Part shown: piece by piece, positions 1 to 12,531 of the stretch
How the letters are laid out: every line of letters begins with the position of its first letter
Numbering within the stretch: the first letter of the stretch is position 1
Source: Aselliscus stoliczkanus
Lineage: Eukaryota; Chordata; Mammalia; Chiroptera; Hipposideridae
Assembly (NCBI GenBank): GCA_033961575.1
Contig: CM066728.1
Location: forward strand, 99,090,852 to 99,154,851
Reading direction: 5' to 3'
Length of the DNA: 64,000 nt
Made by a program: the position numbers and the translations under genes
The notes under the pieces: generated by a model
Database searches by the model: none
Told to the model about the DNA's origin: nothing
The model's input: only the letters and a program-made list of their open reading frames with translations

Positions 1-455
1 CAGAGGTTCCCATTGTCCACTCTTTTGGTTCCACCTAGTTGCTACAGGGGCTCATGGAACTCAGAGAAACATTTTGCTCACAGTTTATAATACAACGGTA
101 TAACTCAGGAACAGGTGGACAAAAAAAGAGATGCATAGAGCAAGGAATGGGTAAGGTTCAGACCTTCCAGGCCCTCTCCAGGTGTATCACTCTCCAGCAC
201 CTTCAAGTGTTTTCTCTCAAACCCAGATGGTCTGTGAACCCATTCCTTGTAATCACGTGGCTGGGTCTCTTTGCAACCAGCCTCCATCTTAGGTGAAATC
301 CAAAAGTCATCTTATTAACATAACAACAGAAACTTTTATAGCTCTCAAAACTTTGGAACTCCCAAGGTTTTAAGAGTCTCTGTAATAGAAACTGAGACTG
401 AAGAAGACCTAATATATATGTATATTTCTTATTATACATCACATAACACTCCCCC
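1..455 (-). mobile_element. ancient ERVL-type LTR fragment (MLT2-like)
   Basis: The opposite strand reads as a familiar mammalian LTR. A region ending in TTATA...ACTGTGAGC with a GAGTTCCATGAGCCCC-like stretch lies near the window start, and an AATATATATATTAGG-like stretch lies at the other end. The GGGCTCATGGAACTCAGAG motif and GCATAGAGCAAGGAATGGG match the family as I remember it. It is heavily diverged, non-coding and probably truncated by the window edge. The family name is tentative. Confidence 0.45.
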
Positions 456-1147
456 ACTAGAGTATAAATACCATCAGGACAAACACAATATTTTTGTTTG
501 TTTTTTCTTCATCATTCTATGGAGGAGGGTACTAAAACTTGTAGTTGAATTAAATATAAATAATGTGAGTTAATAGAAGACTCAATCTGTTGTCCAAAGG
601 GAATGTAAAAAGGACAACTCAATATCCAGTCTAAATTTTTTGTGTTGTGTTTGGCTGGTCTGAACTATAAAGTTTAGAGAAATTAATTTCTCATTGCTCT
701 GGGAAAAGAAATATTGCTACCATTAAATAGAATTTATAGAACTTAATCAATTAATATACTAGAAATTGTGCGCATGGCAATTCATATTCATGTATATATG
801 GTTAATTAAAATCTAGACTGGGCAATTATTACTTTTATAAAGGTGAAGTGATTTAGTTAATGCAGTAAAACTCTCCATGCACTTTTTTTTGACACTTCCA
901 AAAATCTGTTCATCTTAGATTCATCCTAAGAATGAGCAGGAATAGATTTATCTGTCATTACTGAAAGATTCCATTCACTGTATGTGTAGTATGCTTGGCT
1001 AAAATCCAGCTTGAATCTAGCTTTGTTATCAAGATAGTTCTTCCTCATGGACTATTTATCTATTACTTTAATCTGAGCTTATTGAAAATACATAAAACTT
1101 CAAGCCTTTAAGGAAATAGAGGCATAAAATGTTCTTCAACCACCAAA

Positions 1148-1252
1148 AGAAATATATATATATATTTATATATATAAATATTTTTATATATATTTATTTA
1201 TTAAATATTTATATATTTATTTATTTATTAAAATATATATATATATTTATTT
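1148..1252. repeat. AT-rich low-complexity block (ATATTT-type)
   Basis: About 100 bp of nearly pure A/T made of repeated TATAT and ATTTATTTATT units. Confidence 0.9.
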
Positions 1253-1539
1253 ATTCTTGAATCTTCCATTTTTTTAAATATGAGAAAAATGTTTCAGTTG
1301 AAATTAAAATGACTGTTTAGTACTCTTTTAACACCTCTCTTTTTTTCATTTCCATACTTGTGTAGTAAATTTCCTGTTCACTATTATCATTCCTATTGGA
1401 AAATATTATAATATAGATATAGAGGTTATCTACAAAATATGATTTAAAAATAAATAGTAATAATAGATATTAGTTAATGAGTTTCATGCACTGTTGTATT
1501 AGTGAGTTTTCAGACACAAATCAAAAGGTAGGTATAATA

Positions 1540-1680
1540 ATAAAAATAATAGAAATATAACTATATTTATTAGTTATTGTCATCACAATTTTTCAGATTA
1601 GTAAAAGAAAGATTAAATGTTTGTCCAAGGTCACAGATCTAATAAGAGGCTATAGCTGGTATACAATTTATAAAGTTCCT
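1540..1680 (-). repeat. MIR-like SINE fragment
   Basis: It reads CAGATTAGTAAAAGAAAG, then GTCCAAGGTCACAGATCTAA. This resembles the reverse-strand MIR core (…GAGGAAACTGAGGC…CCAAGGTCACACAGC…). It is old and diverged. Confidence 0.5.
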
Positions 1681-2489
1681 GTTTATTCATACAGATGTTA
1701 GTTGCTTTTGTTTCCTTGTCATTTGCTTTAGAATAGGTGAAGGCATGTGTGCTGTTTTACTTGATTAAATAATTCAAACAATAAAATATTGATAAAGCAA
1801 CACTTTATTTCAATGTAATTAGATGGTAAATCTCACACATACCCACATGCAAACATAGAGGGTCATGGTTTGAACCATCTAATGTCTGAATTCAATCACT
1901 AAATCAACAGTTTTGTGTTAGTATGCATCTATTTTTCTAAAGTTTAAATGTAAATGTAGTACTTGAAGTAATCATCTATTTAGGTGGTTTCAAGTATATA
2001 TTTTTAAGTTCTCAAATATGTTTAACATTCTTATCAATCTGAAATAATTTCTAATTAAACCTTCCAGTACTTCTAGTACTGTAGTATTTTTAAATACTAA
2101 CTATATCCAAATTAGTTATTTGTGTTATAGGTAAATTTTATGTGCAGTTAAACACTAATTTTTATATTTTGGTTTTAAATAACTTTAAATTAGTCTTTAT
2201 GATATAATCAAAATGTATTTCAGAATAGAATGCACAATGGATTATTCCATGTTTTATCACTGAATGTTGTTGCAGTGTTTTATAATCCATTCACTTAATA
2301 TATTTTATCAGGTCTTATAATCTTTATTTCTGAGTAAATCATAACATGTTAATTTAGATTTTGTTAAGTAAATGTCTCTCGGTAAATGGGTAAATGTTTC
2401 TCGGGTGATTTTATCAATACTCCAAAATTTCCTCAAAGAAAAGAGATACATTGTATTTCTTTTGTCCTTAGGTACCAACAATTGTCCTT

Positions 2490-2537
<48 letters not shown>
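2490..2537. repeat. (CA)n microsatellite
   Basis: About 23 uninterrupted AC dinucleotides. The long valine/cysteine-rich ORF on the opposite strand is an artefact of this repeat. Confidence 0.98.
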
Positions 2538-2539
<2 letters not shown>

Positions 2540-4937
2540 CTGAGTCATAATAATTCAAAGCATAATTTTTTAAAACACATAGTTTCTAAGAAGATGCCCA
2601 CTTAGCCTGTTACTGAGTAACAGATACTTTTACCTTTGGAATTAACAGAGAACATAATCTGTAAGAAGTTACAAAACTTGTTCACTATAATTCCACTTTC
2701 ATTCATTACATGAAACCTTTTTCCTTTTCTATGGGAACATGCTTATTTTTGTGAAGTGCAGCATATATATTTGATGAATATGTAAGTATGTATTTTTATT
2801 GATCCTGTGAACAATTTCTTGTCACCTGTTTTATTTCTTAATCTGTGTTGTACAGGTAGCCCTATTAAGTTTCATGTGCATCAAAAGGATGCCTAGAAGA
2901 TGATCGCTGTGTAATTACACAGTATATCATAAATGATCTAACTCTGGCACAGCTGAAGATTACTTCAGTTTTGAATTAATACAGATGACCCCAGCTTTAT
3001 TGTTGTTGAGTTTCTAAAAATGATATAATATCAAGTTATTAGAAATCAAACGACAGAGCCTAAACAATCTAACATGACAAATGCATAGTTTCTCTGACTT
3101 GTTCTATGTTCTGTGGACTTTATTACCAACTACAGTATTTTATTGAGAAACTCTTGTCTTAATGAATGTGCCTTCCACTTTCTAAAGTGTATTTCTGCTG
3201 TGTAAAGAACAGAAAATTCATTGCTTTGTATAGTTGTGTCTTATGTACATTAAACTTCAATGCACAAAAAAGATGTAAGCAGTGAATCACTGTTTTACTT
3301 CTGTTGTTCCTAAATTTTAGTAGGGCATGTTAGTGGAATGCTATTGAGTCAATCTTTTCTGGACAATCCTATTTCAATTTATCACAAGTTTTTCAATGCC
3401 ATCAGATAATAATGAAATTGTTGGACATATTGTATGCTGACAGCTTTTTAAAAAACTTCTATTTAACTTATATTGATAGAGCACTACAAAGAATAGCCCT
3501 CTTCACATTTATTGTTATTGGCCCCATAAAACGTGCTTTTGTAAAATAGAAAGCTCATATCTCAGCATATTGCCTTAAAAAGAAAGACTCTTCATCTGTT
3601 GTGTGCATTATCTGATGTACTCAGGTTACCTTGAAGAGATTTAAGAATTGTCTGACACTAGAGGGTCTCAGTTCTGGCAAACTCTTCTCCTTCTCTAACC
3701 GTAATTCCTAAGTGATGGCACTAGACTAGAGTATATCCCTAAATGTTTTTATTCTGTTTTTTGCTTTTAAATGTTCAAGTGGAAAGTCAAGTAAACCTAA
3801 TACGTCACTAGAAGTTGTATCCCTTGATCAGATAGCATAAGCAGAAATATCCCAGCTTTTTAAGTTATATGCCCATGTTTTCTAAAGATTCCATTCAACA
3901 CCCCCATCCCCATCCCACCCTCAAGTTGTACCACCATCACCGCCACACACTACTGTCGATGTTTGAAAACTGAAATCCACTAGACTTGACAATTCCTTAT
4001 CTCTGAAATCTCAACTTGTCTTCTACATCTTTGATATGTATGTGTATGTATGTGTGTATGTGTGTATATATATTCATAAGCTTCCTAACTATGTATACTG
4101 AGACAGGAGGATTTACAGTACATTATTCTGTTGCTCTATTGCTCTATTTTATTAGGAAAAATTCAGGACCTTCCCTAACATTTATTAATGTACCTTGAGA
4201 TTTGGGCCATGACCAATCCTACTGTAGACTCAAGGTTTTTAGTGTTTCTTCAGGTTCTTTATCACCATCATGCAACGAGAGGCAAACAATGTGGAGATGT
4301 TTCTGATAAATCATATTTCTATTTAATAAGCATTAAGAAAGGAAGAGAAAAGGAAAACGGTTCACATATCTATCCATTTTCCATTTTCTTTGTAATTTAT
4401 TCCTAAGTGTTTAGTACCGCCTTAAATAACTGTGTCTCATGCTTTCTTGCCACATGAAACACGAATTAAAGCATCCTCATATTTGCTAATATCTCAGCAG
4501 TGCTTCAGTAGGATAAGGGTTTAATACGGCTATTGGGAAACATGTGTGCTGTATAGAAAGCTGGTTGCGGGAGTCCCATTAGATTCTGCTTATGTAATCA
4601 TGGCTGTTTGAACTCAGACAAATTCCTTTTAAGTATCTGTCTTTACCTTTCAATGGGTATAAATGGGTATAAAATGTAGCGTATGATTTTTTTTTTTCTT
4701 TGCTCCATTTGCCTTAAGTTCAGGCCCTGCTTTAAGTCCTCAAACACTGAGCATCTCCATATGACAATCACTGTGTTAATTTTTTAGGGCACAAACCTAA
4801 TGAAATATAATCCTAGCCTATGAGAAGTCACTAGGTTGATCAATTAACATGACTTCTTAACCCAAAATTATTTATAATGTCTATAAACACTTCAATATTG
4901 CCACTTGGAGTATTTTTTGTCTGTTATTTGTTTATTT

Positions 4938-5074
4938 TTATTTTTATTAATTTGTTTTTATTTATTTATTTATTTATTTTGAGGGCAGTGTCACTGGCCT
5001 TCATATGTGGGACACGAACTGGGTCTGCTGGCTTCCCAAGCCAGCGCTTAACCACTGCGCCACTTGGCCGGCCC
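4938..5074 (-). mobile_element. short tRNA-headed bat SINE
   Basis: The reverse strand starts GGGCCGGCCAAGTGGCGCAG and ends with an A/T-rich tail (here T-rich at 4938-4980). The internal GTGTCACTGGCC and CACATATGAAGG-type sequence is shared with the other short copies. A 10-bp target-site duplication TTGTTTATTT lies at 4928-4937 and 5075-5084. Confidence 0.93.
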
Positions 5075-5573
5075 TTGTTTATTTCTTGAATGTGTTCTTT
5101 TAGAAGGCTTCCTCATATTCCCCGCTGAAGGCAGGCATATTATTAATTACATGTATAAAATTAGTTAATTAAACAAGTATTTTATACAACTGTAAAGCAT
5201 ACTTTCTGTCTTTTACATAGAACCAAACAAATTTTAGGTGAATATTTCGGTGTCTTGAGACTAAATATTATATGTCCCATTGAGGTATTGTTTATTGGAT
5301 ATAAATAATGCTAATTTTTACATTATAAGAGAAAATGATGGCATGAAAAGCGAGGTAAGCCTCAAGAGAAATCACTCCTATGAGTTATAGTTCTGGTTTA
5401 CTGTTGGCTTGGTATTATGCAAAATTGGGCCCAAACATGCAGATCCTTTTGAGGCAAGGATCTTAAATTTCAGTTCAAACTATTTCTCTTTGTCTGAGTA
5501 TGCCAAGCAAGTCTAGTTTTTAGATCTATCCTCAAATTCATACCATTTTAAAGATTTTTAGTTTGTCCGTTGA

Positions 5574-5574
5574 C

Positions 5575-5667
<93 letters not shown>
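5574..5667. repeat. (TTTC)n then (TC)n polypyrimidine tract
   Basis: About 94 nt of pure pyrimidine on the + strand, switching from TTTC units to TC units near 5615. A long mirror-type purine/pyrimidine tract like this can adopt triplex (H-DNA) structure. Confidence 0.97.
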
Positions 5668-5669
<2 letters not shown>

Positions 5670-6769
5670 AGAAAGAGGAGGAGCAGATGGCAAAATTTAA
5701 GTGTCACCAGGGCTAATGAAATTATCAAATATTGAAACTGATTGTGAAAGAACTATAAAACCTCGGCAAATAATTAGGAAGACACAAAAGAAACTATTTG
5801 GTAGAATCTCCATAAAGTGTCAATGGGTGCTTTTCTCATACTTACTAAAGTCAATAGCTATAATATTGTAATGTATTCATAGTTTGTTGAATGAACTTCA
5901 CCACTCAAAAAAACATATGGAAGGCCTTTATAATTTAATTTTTATAAATGCAACTAGAAGCCTAAAACAAATTAATTACCTTGGTTGCTTTACACATGGG
6001 AAGTGCAATCCAGAATTCATTAATAGTCATTTAGACTGAAAAGTCAATATGAAAATGTAAAGTTTGTATTTTATTTTTAGCCTGGCATTTTTACGTCCTT
6101 CCACGCTCTTCCTTTCCTTATTTTGATTGTACAGACTGATGTTGAATACATTAATATTTACTTTGTTGAGATGTCAGTAAAATTGCTATGCTATATCTTT
6201 TGTTGTGGTATACCTTACAGAATTTTGAAAACTCTTTAAACAATGTATATATTTTCATTTTGTGGGATATTATAATTTTTCATGAGTCTGGTACATTTCA
6301 TATAGACAGGGATTTTTTAGGTTTTTCTTACTCAGTATGAAATTCATAGTAGTGTCAGTGCTCCACCTGGTGGTCAAAAAGTAAGCATTTTACTTTTTTT
6401 CTGTTTTTAATGCTAAAACAAACAAACAAACACACAAACAAACAAAAACCAATAGGAGATAGGACTTTACATTGTAATTTTAAAAGTGTTTCAAAGTACC
6501 TAGCAGGGTACTAAGTAAAAATTTACTAAACATAATTTGAATATTAGTCTATAATATACTGTCCTTAAATCCATCATGGATTAAAATTTTGGTTACCTTT
6601 ACATATAATCATTTTACATTTCATTTTCAATTTAATGATTTATTCTAATTGAATAAATATTCTATCCATTTTATATTTATATTATTATATATGTTTTATA
6701 TTTACATATGTTACAAACCATAACCTTAACTTTCTATAAATATTTATCATCTATCTCTACCTATGTGTC

Positions 6770-6773
<4 letters not shown>

Positions 6774-6807
<34 letters not shown>

Positions 6808-6830
6808 TCTCTCTCCCTCTCTCTCTCTGT
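6774..6830. repeat. (CT)n tract
   Basis: CT-rich repeat with occasional CCCT interruptions, within the intron upstream of the EC3 exon. Confidence 0.95.
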
Positions 6831-7188
6831 CTTTCTTTCCCTATGTCTTATATCCTGCATCCTGTTGTATTACTACCATTAAATTGCATGGGTATTCCCA
6901 CCTTCAAACTGATGTTAGGTACACTTTGATGCTGTTAGTATATAAAGTATTTCCTCACAGCAATTTTAATTTAACATGCTCTACTATTTATAATGCCCAT
7001 TTAAATTTTTGGAAAAGGATCTATTACTCAGTCATAATCCTTAACTAGATAGCATATTGCCTTTCAATTTTTCATACTTATGTTTTAAATGTGATTTATT
7101 TTCTGTAGATTATATTTTTCCGCCCTGTTGATATTACTACATACTTTACTAACTCCACTGTCAACACAAATTATATATGTCTCATCAG

Positions 7189-7376
7189 GCATTTTCCATC
7201 TGAAAGTTCCTGAATCTTCCCCTGTTGGCTCAGCTATCGGAAGAATTAGAGCTGTGGATCCTGATTTTGGACAAAATGCAGAGATTGAATACAATATTGT
7301 TCCAGGAGATGGGGGAAATTTGTTTGACATCATCACAGATGAGGATACACAAGAAGGAGTCATCAAATTGAAAAAG
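7189..7376 (+). CDS. CDH12: CDH12 coding exon, 188 nt (EC3 first half)
   Basis: This is the first exon of the gene visible in the window. It begins with GC, completing a codon whose first base is in the previous exon, then gives 62 codons and ends in phase 0. The acceptor AG is at 7187-7188 and the donor GT at 7377-7378. The peptide runs [18 protein letters not shown] and on through [14 protein letters not shown] to GVIKLKK. PES supplies the calcium-binding glutamate and DPD is the DxD calcium motif of a cadherin repeat, here EC3. The 188-nt length is characteristic of type II cadherins. Compared with human CDH12 as I remember it, only a few residues differ (for example PVG for PIG). The pyrimidine tract before the acceptor is poor and interrupted by purines. 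The protein is a calcium-dependent homophilic adhesion molecule, mainly neuronal. CDH12 rather than CDH9, CDH10 or CDH18 is fixed by the tail exon. Confidence 0.96.
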
Positions 7377-7904
7377 GTACATAGATAAGATTTTAGACAG
7401 TTGACTACACAGTAATAATTAAAAGAACAGAAAAACTAAAACTTGAAAATGATAGAAATTTTAATTTTCCTTCACTTAGCAATATTTCAAACAAAAAAGA
7501 GCAGGTAACTATGAAATATTCATTCCCACAGGCACTTTTATTCTGTTATTCACCAGGCATATATTTTATGTTGAAATTAGGCCTATTTGTTCAATTAAAT
7601 CTTTACAATTCTTACCAGAATTTAATTGATTTTTAATTTTTTTATTGTTCTGAATTTAGATGAAAACAATGGTGTAAAAATAACATCTAGAAGTAAACTC
7701 GAACCCCACTAGTCTTGGTTTTGCCCCTTTTATGACTTTCTGAGGATATAAATATCTAATTCACAAATCGGTGAGTGTTGACATCAGTGGAAACATCCTA
7801 ATTATAGGCAAGCACTATTACTGGGGGAGTGGAAGAAATGAGAACAATAAAATAATTTGAAAGCACTGTCAGCAGTATTAAATTCAAGTTTGAATTTGAT
7901 ACTG

Positions 7905-8470
7905 TTGCAGGGTGAAGGAATAACAAGGAATATGGGGAGTAGAGGCTCCTTACAGTGTGGTGGCCAGAAAAGGCTCTTCTGTTAGGGAGAATTACAGCAG
8001 AGACCTGAAGCAAGCAAAAGATGAGCCATATGGTGTCTGAATGATGTGTGTTCCAGAAAGATTGAGCAGCAATTGAAAAATCTCTGAGGTGGAAACGTCC
8101 TGGACAAGGAAGCCAGTGGGTCTGTGTGCAGTGAATGAAGGTGTCCATAGGCCGAGATGAGGTTGAAGACACAGAGGAGGGGATGTCCCATCATGGGGGC
8201 CAGGCCAGAAACTTGAATTAGATTATGACGTGGGAAACCCACCATGGGTTTAATTCTAAATTATTTTTGCCCTTGTAAAACCAGGATACTCTGGCTGCCC
8301 TGATGAGAATAACGACTAAGAAGTGAAAATAGCAATAAACCAGTCAAGAGACTAGAAATAGTCCAGGAAGCCAATGATGGAGATATGGACCATGATCTCT
8401 ATAGTGACGTGGAGGTTGTGAGAAATTGTGAGATTCTGCCTAGATTTTAAAGAAACAGCTAAAAAGGATT
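7905..8470 (+). repeat. ancient dispersed repeat, family not assigned
   Basis: The text (…CAGAGACCTGAAGCAAG…GTGTTCCAGAAAG…GATACTCTGGCTGCC…AGTCCAGG…) resembles an old, widely dispersed mammalian repeat with the order 'CTCTGGCTGC … TAGTCCAGG … GATGG'. Similar text occurs near 37.9-38.5 kb and 48.4-48.9 kb. I cannot name the family safely. Confidence 0.35.
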
Positions 8471-8691
8471 TTTATAAATATTCTGATCATTTGGTAAATT
8501 ATACCAAGCATTTAAATACTTGTATATTTGGTTTTATTCTCTAAATAAGGAACCACCAGAGGCTATCTGCTACCTGCTAAACTATTGTTCTGCTGGAAGA
8601 TAAAATTGCAACCTACACGCTTACACCTATTATCTTTAAACAGTAACTCAGGAAGACATTTTGTAACAAAATTTTAAAGTTTCCTGTACCC

Positions 8692-8745
8692 CACCTACCT
8701 ACCTACCTACCTACCTACCTACCTACCTATCTACCTACCTTCCTG
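8692..8745. repeat. (CCTA)n microsatellite
   Basis: About 13 CCTA/ACCT tetranucleotide units with two substitutions. Confidence 0.96.
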
Positions 8746-8934
8746 CACACCTATATACATTTCTGGTAAATATATTGTATTGAGTGTATGTGTGGGGTCC
8801 GCACATATACAGATGGACATATGACTTGATTAAGCATGGCAGTGTGATATCATTAAAATAAAATAATTGGAAAATATTTAGTTCAATATGGCCCATGAAA
8901 AACTCAAGATTAATTTAAACAAATGCACTTTAAA

Positions 8935-9718
8935 AAAATTGATGTACAATTGAGATACATTATATTATCTCCAGGTGTACATCATACTGATTTGATATTG
9001 CTATGTATGGTAAAATGATCACCACAGTAAGTCCAATTAATGTTCATCATCATTCATAGTTACACTTGTTTTTCTTGTAATGAAAATTTTTAAGATTTAC
9101 TTTCAGCAACTTTCATACGTAGTTTTTTTTTTTAAGATTCCACATATAAGCGATACTATGCAGTGTTTATTTTCTGTATCTGACTTATTTCACTTAGTAT
9201 AGTATAATGCCCTCAAGTTCCATCCATATTGATGCAAATGGCTAGGTTGCATTCATCTTCTTTTTTTTTTCCTTATGGCTTATTTCTTTATCTACTCATC
9301 TGCTGATGGGCACTTAGATTGTATTTAGGTTGTTTCCATATCTTGGCTATTCTAAATAATACTTCAGTGAAAATAGAGGTACATAGATCTATTCCAGTTA
9401 GTGTTTTTGTTTGTTTGTTTCTGTTTATCCAGAAATGGAATTGCTGGATCATATGGTAGTTCTATTTTTAATTTTTTGTTGAAACTCCATATTGTTTTCC
9501 ATAGCTACTGCACCAATATACATTCCCACCAACAATGCACAAGGGTTCCTTTTTCTCCACATCCTTGCCAACACTTGTCTTGTTGATAGTAGTCATTCTA
9601 ACAGGTGTGAGGTGGTATCTCATTATGGCTCTGATTTGCATTTCCTGGGTGGTTAGAGGTGTTGAGCATCTTTACATGTATCTATTGTACTGCACTTCTT
9701 TAAATAAAGTTTATTTTT
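8935..9718 (-). mobile_element. L1 3' fragment (ORF2 end and 3'UTR)
   Basis: On the + strand this reads as the reverse of an L1 3' end. A 3'UTR part (ATTGAGATACATTATATTAT) comes first, then ORF2 C-terminal sequence (GGAATTGCTGGATCATATGG; CATTCCCACCAACAATGCAC; GTGTGAGGTGGTATCTCATT). It is 5'-truncated and full of stops, a dead-on-arrival copy. Confidence 0.85.
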
Positions 9719-11644
9719 AAATTTATTTTTATAGTGAAAACTGTATCTTGAAGTGGTCTTTAGGTGTCCTGGAAGAACTAGATGTATAATAATAAAATAT
9801 GTGTGTAAATATCAATAGCAATGTTTTAGTTTCATAATGATCTTAAAATTGCTTTTTTGAAAAATTTCCCTTCAATAGCTCAGCATGTCATATCAAATAA
9901 TTTGATGTAAAACAAAATTCATATAGGAATTAAGTTCTTAACTACTAAATGCATTTAGAAAGTCCCAAAATACTTAGCATACATTTGTATATGTAGTTGT
10001 TTTTAAACATCAATTATTTTAATTTTTTGGCTAACATTAGTACATTATATCGTTTGTTTTCAGAGTTTTCCTTTTTTAACTTACTTAAAATAAGTTAAAA
10101 TGCTTAAAGTTCTCTGAAGCACATATTCTCATTGTTGTTTTATCTCCAAAATCATTCTTGCTTTTCCATTACTATTTTCCCTTCTCTCATCTTTCAATAT
10201 GTTGTGAGTGTCTAAGTGGATAAAAATGATGGTCAGATTTATATGAGTTAAAATGAATAAAAAAATGCAATTTTTTTAAACTTTATTTTTATCCTTAACT
10301 TGGATTCAGTTTATGAGCACTGTGACAGAATGCCATTTTACTGTGTCACATTCAATTCAAAATAACATGAAACTTTATAAATCTCTCCAAGCCACAAGAC
10401 ATTGGTTAACAAAATAAAATAAAAAACTATTCTTACTCTATACATATGTCATATTTCACTGAGTATAAACAAATAAAATGTGCCCTATATATTATCAAGT
10501 ATTATAACAATAAAAACACTTACAAAATTGGGATAATTAAACTTTTTTAAATGTTCAATTATGAAATGGCTAAATTTAAAATGAGAGCATAGGTGTTTTA
10601 AATTCAGTAATGTTATTCTTAAAAGTTAAATTAATTTTATTTTTAGCCAGTATTATTTTTCCTACTGGATAATTAGGAATAAGAATATATTTATTGGATA
10701 TAAAAATAAATATAAAATTACATGAGTTAGAAACTTTCAAAGACTGAAATACATAAATATTTATAGAAGCACTATAGTTTTCTTATTACTGATTTAGAAA
10801 TTTAGGCATTTAAATAGTGAGGTGAGCACTAAAGTATGCAAAAGGACAACTGAAAATCTTGAATAAATTTTCAAACAACTCTGTACCATTTCTACAAAAG
10901 AATCTACTAGGAACGAATAAGTAATGATATCATGGTTAAAATGTAGAATGCTAAAGTTGTTTCCTATTTATTTTACAATAAGTAAATTTTTGAAATTAAA
11001 AAAAAAATTACTATTTTCATGTTACTTGGCAATATTTAATTTCAAATAAACGTAGTTGTGGTCACATTGAATCCAAAGCAGAATTATTTTCTTTATTCTT
11101 AAGAGACATAAGAGACAAAATACATTATTCTTCACCAGGACTCTTTAATAAATAGGCTAAGCTTTCAACTGGTCCCACTGGACATTTATATTGCACTTAT
11201 GCTCTGTTAGTCACTAAAACTCATTTTCTTTTTGTAGTCTTCAAACAGCAAGGGAGTGAGTTCAAATGATTTGGTAGCATAGCACCATCATGTGGTTAAT
11301 TTTTGAATAACTCTTGTAAAAGTGAAAATAAAATTTGCAATAATTTTTTATTTGTAGCCAAGCATACTGTTAATTTATTAAGTTTAAAATACTCCTAGTT
11401 TTAGCATAATTTAAAAAAAAAGTAGTGTTCTTTGTTTATTTCTGCAACTAATAGGTTTCTGTTTTGGTAAAGTTTTTGTTTGTTTGTTTGTTTTTTAAAC
11501 ATCTACCTAACGTCCTTAAACAGTATCATCAACACTAATTAGTCCCCCAACTGACATAATCAATGCAGGTTGTTTGCTACCCTCTGTACATTTCTGTGTG
11601 TTCCATAGCCTTGTTAAATTTAGAATGTCTAAAGCTAAATTTCT

Positions 11645-11766
11645 GAGGGCCGGCCGAGTGGCGCGGTGGTTGAGCGCTGGCTTGGGAGACAAGTGGCCCC
11701 GGTTCGGGTCCCACATACGAGGGCCAGTGACACTGCCATTAAAAAAAAAAAAAAAACAAAACAAAT
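11645..11766 (+). mobile_element. short tRNA-headed bat SINE
   Basis: It starts with GGGCCGGCCGAGTGGCGCGG. A B-box-like GGTTCGGGTCC and a poly(A) tail are present. A perfect 15-bp target-site duplication TAAAGCTAAATTTCT lies at 11630-11644 and 11767-11781, indicating a fairly recent insertion. Confidence 0.97.
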
Positions 11767-12189
11767 TAAAGCTAAATTTCTCCCTTCTCCCAACTAAAGC
11801 ATGCCTGCTCATGTGTTCTCCCTCCTGGATTAAGGTCCCGCCTCCTCTCCAGTTCCTTAAACCCAATGCAGCCTTTTTCTTATGCTACTTCCATTGCCAT
11901 TGACATCTCCTTGCGATATACAATGAGAAGCCCAGCCACTGATTTCTCCTGAATGAGCGTTAACATTTCCCTTATGGGTTAATTTACAACCCTTATCACT
12001 CCTTTCCAAGAGCCATGGCTATTCTCAAGCTCTATACCTTATCCTTCATCCAACTTGACTTTTCCTGATGAGTGAATGGTTGAAACATAAATCTATTCAT
12101 CTTATTCTCATGCTTAAATCTGTTTCTGGTTCCCATAACTAGTAAGATAAAGGCAAAAAACAACATAGTTTGTATGACCACCTTAGGCT

Positions 12190-12193
<4 letters not shown>

Positions 12194-12252
<59 letters not shown>
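12194..12252. repeat. (CA)n microsatellite
   Basis: About 29 uninterrupted CA dinucleotides. Confidence 0.98.
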
Positions 12253-12254
<2 letters not shown>

Positions 12255-12364
12255 AAAACACTTGAGCACCACACCAAATTTATTGTAATTTCTACCAAAG
12301 ATGCTGTGCTAGTCTTCCTTTTGCATAGAAGGTACTTCCCCACTTGAGTGTCTTCATTAATTCT

Positions 12365-12531
12365 TCTTATTATTATTAGTTTCAGGTGTACAAAACAATG
12401 CAGTAGTTATCCTTTTCATCGCTCACAAAGTGACAAACCCCCTCCCTCAATCCACTGCTCCCACCCCAGATATCATACATATCTATTACAATTCCATTGA
12501 CTCCACTCCCTATACTGTACTCCTCATCCCG

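Larger units (their letters stand above)
1..7188 (+). other. CDH12: CDH12 upstream intron (3' part)
   Basis: This is the tail of the intron before the EC3 exon. The preceding coding exon, expected to encode the end of EC2 with a DVNDNPP linker, is not found in any frame, so the intron is more than 7.1 kb long. It holds an LTR fragment (1-455), an AT-rich low-complexity block (1148-1250), a weak MIR-like piece (1540-1680), (CA)n, (TTTC)n(TC)n and (CT)n tracts and one minus-strand SINE. The rest is AT-rich single-copy-looking sequence in which I recognise nothing. Confidence 0.85.

Noticed and set aside
2308..2532. Minus-strand ORF rich in Val-Cys
   Set aside because: It is produced by the (CA)n microsatellite. 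The same applies to the ORFs at 12032, 54491, 59669 and 60799.
1..7188. Search for the preceding EC2-end coding exon
   Set aside because: No frame shows the expected NITLTDVNDNPP-type sequence or MDRE strand, so the exon lies outside the window.
7798..8245. Overlapping minus-strand ORFs of 124 and 87 codons
   Set aside because: They overlap an old dispersed repeat and show no domain, composition or splice evidence for a gene.
8692..8745. Regular tetranucleotide spacing considered as an array element
   Set aside because: It is a plain (CCTA)n microsatellite. There are no repeat-spacer units, and nothing in the window resembles a CRISPR array.
11645..11766. tRNA gene
   Set aside because: The tRNA-like head lacks a paired acceptor stem, is followed by a fixed SINE module and poly(A), and recurs many times with target-site duplications: a SINE, not a functional tRNA.
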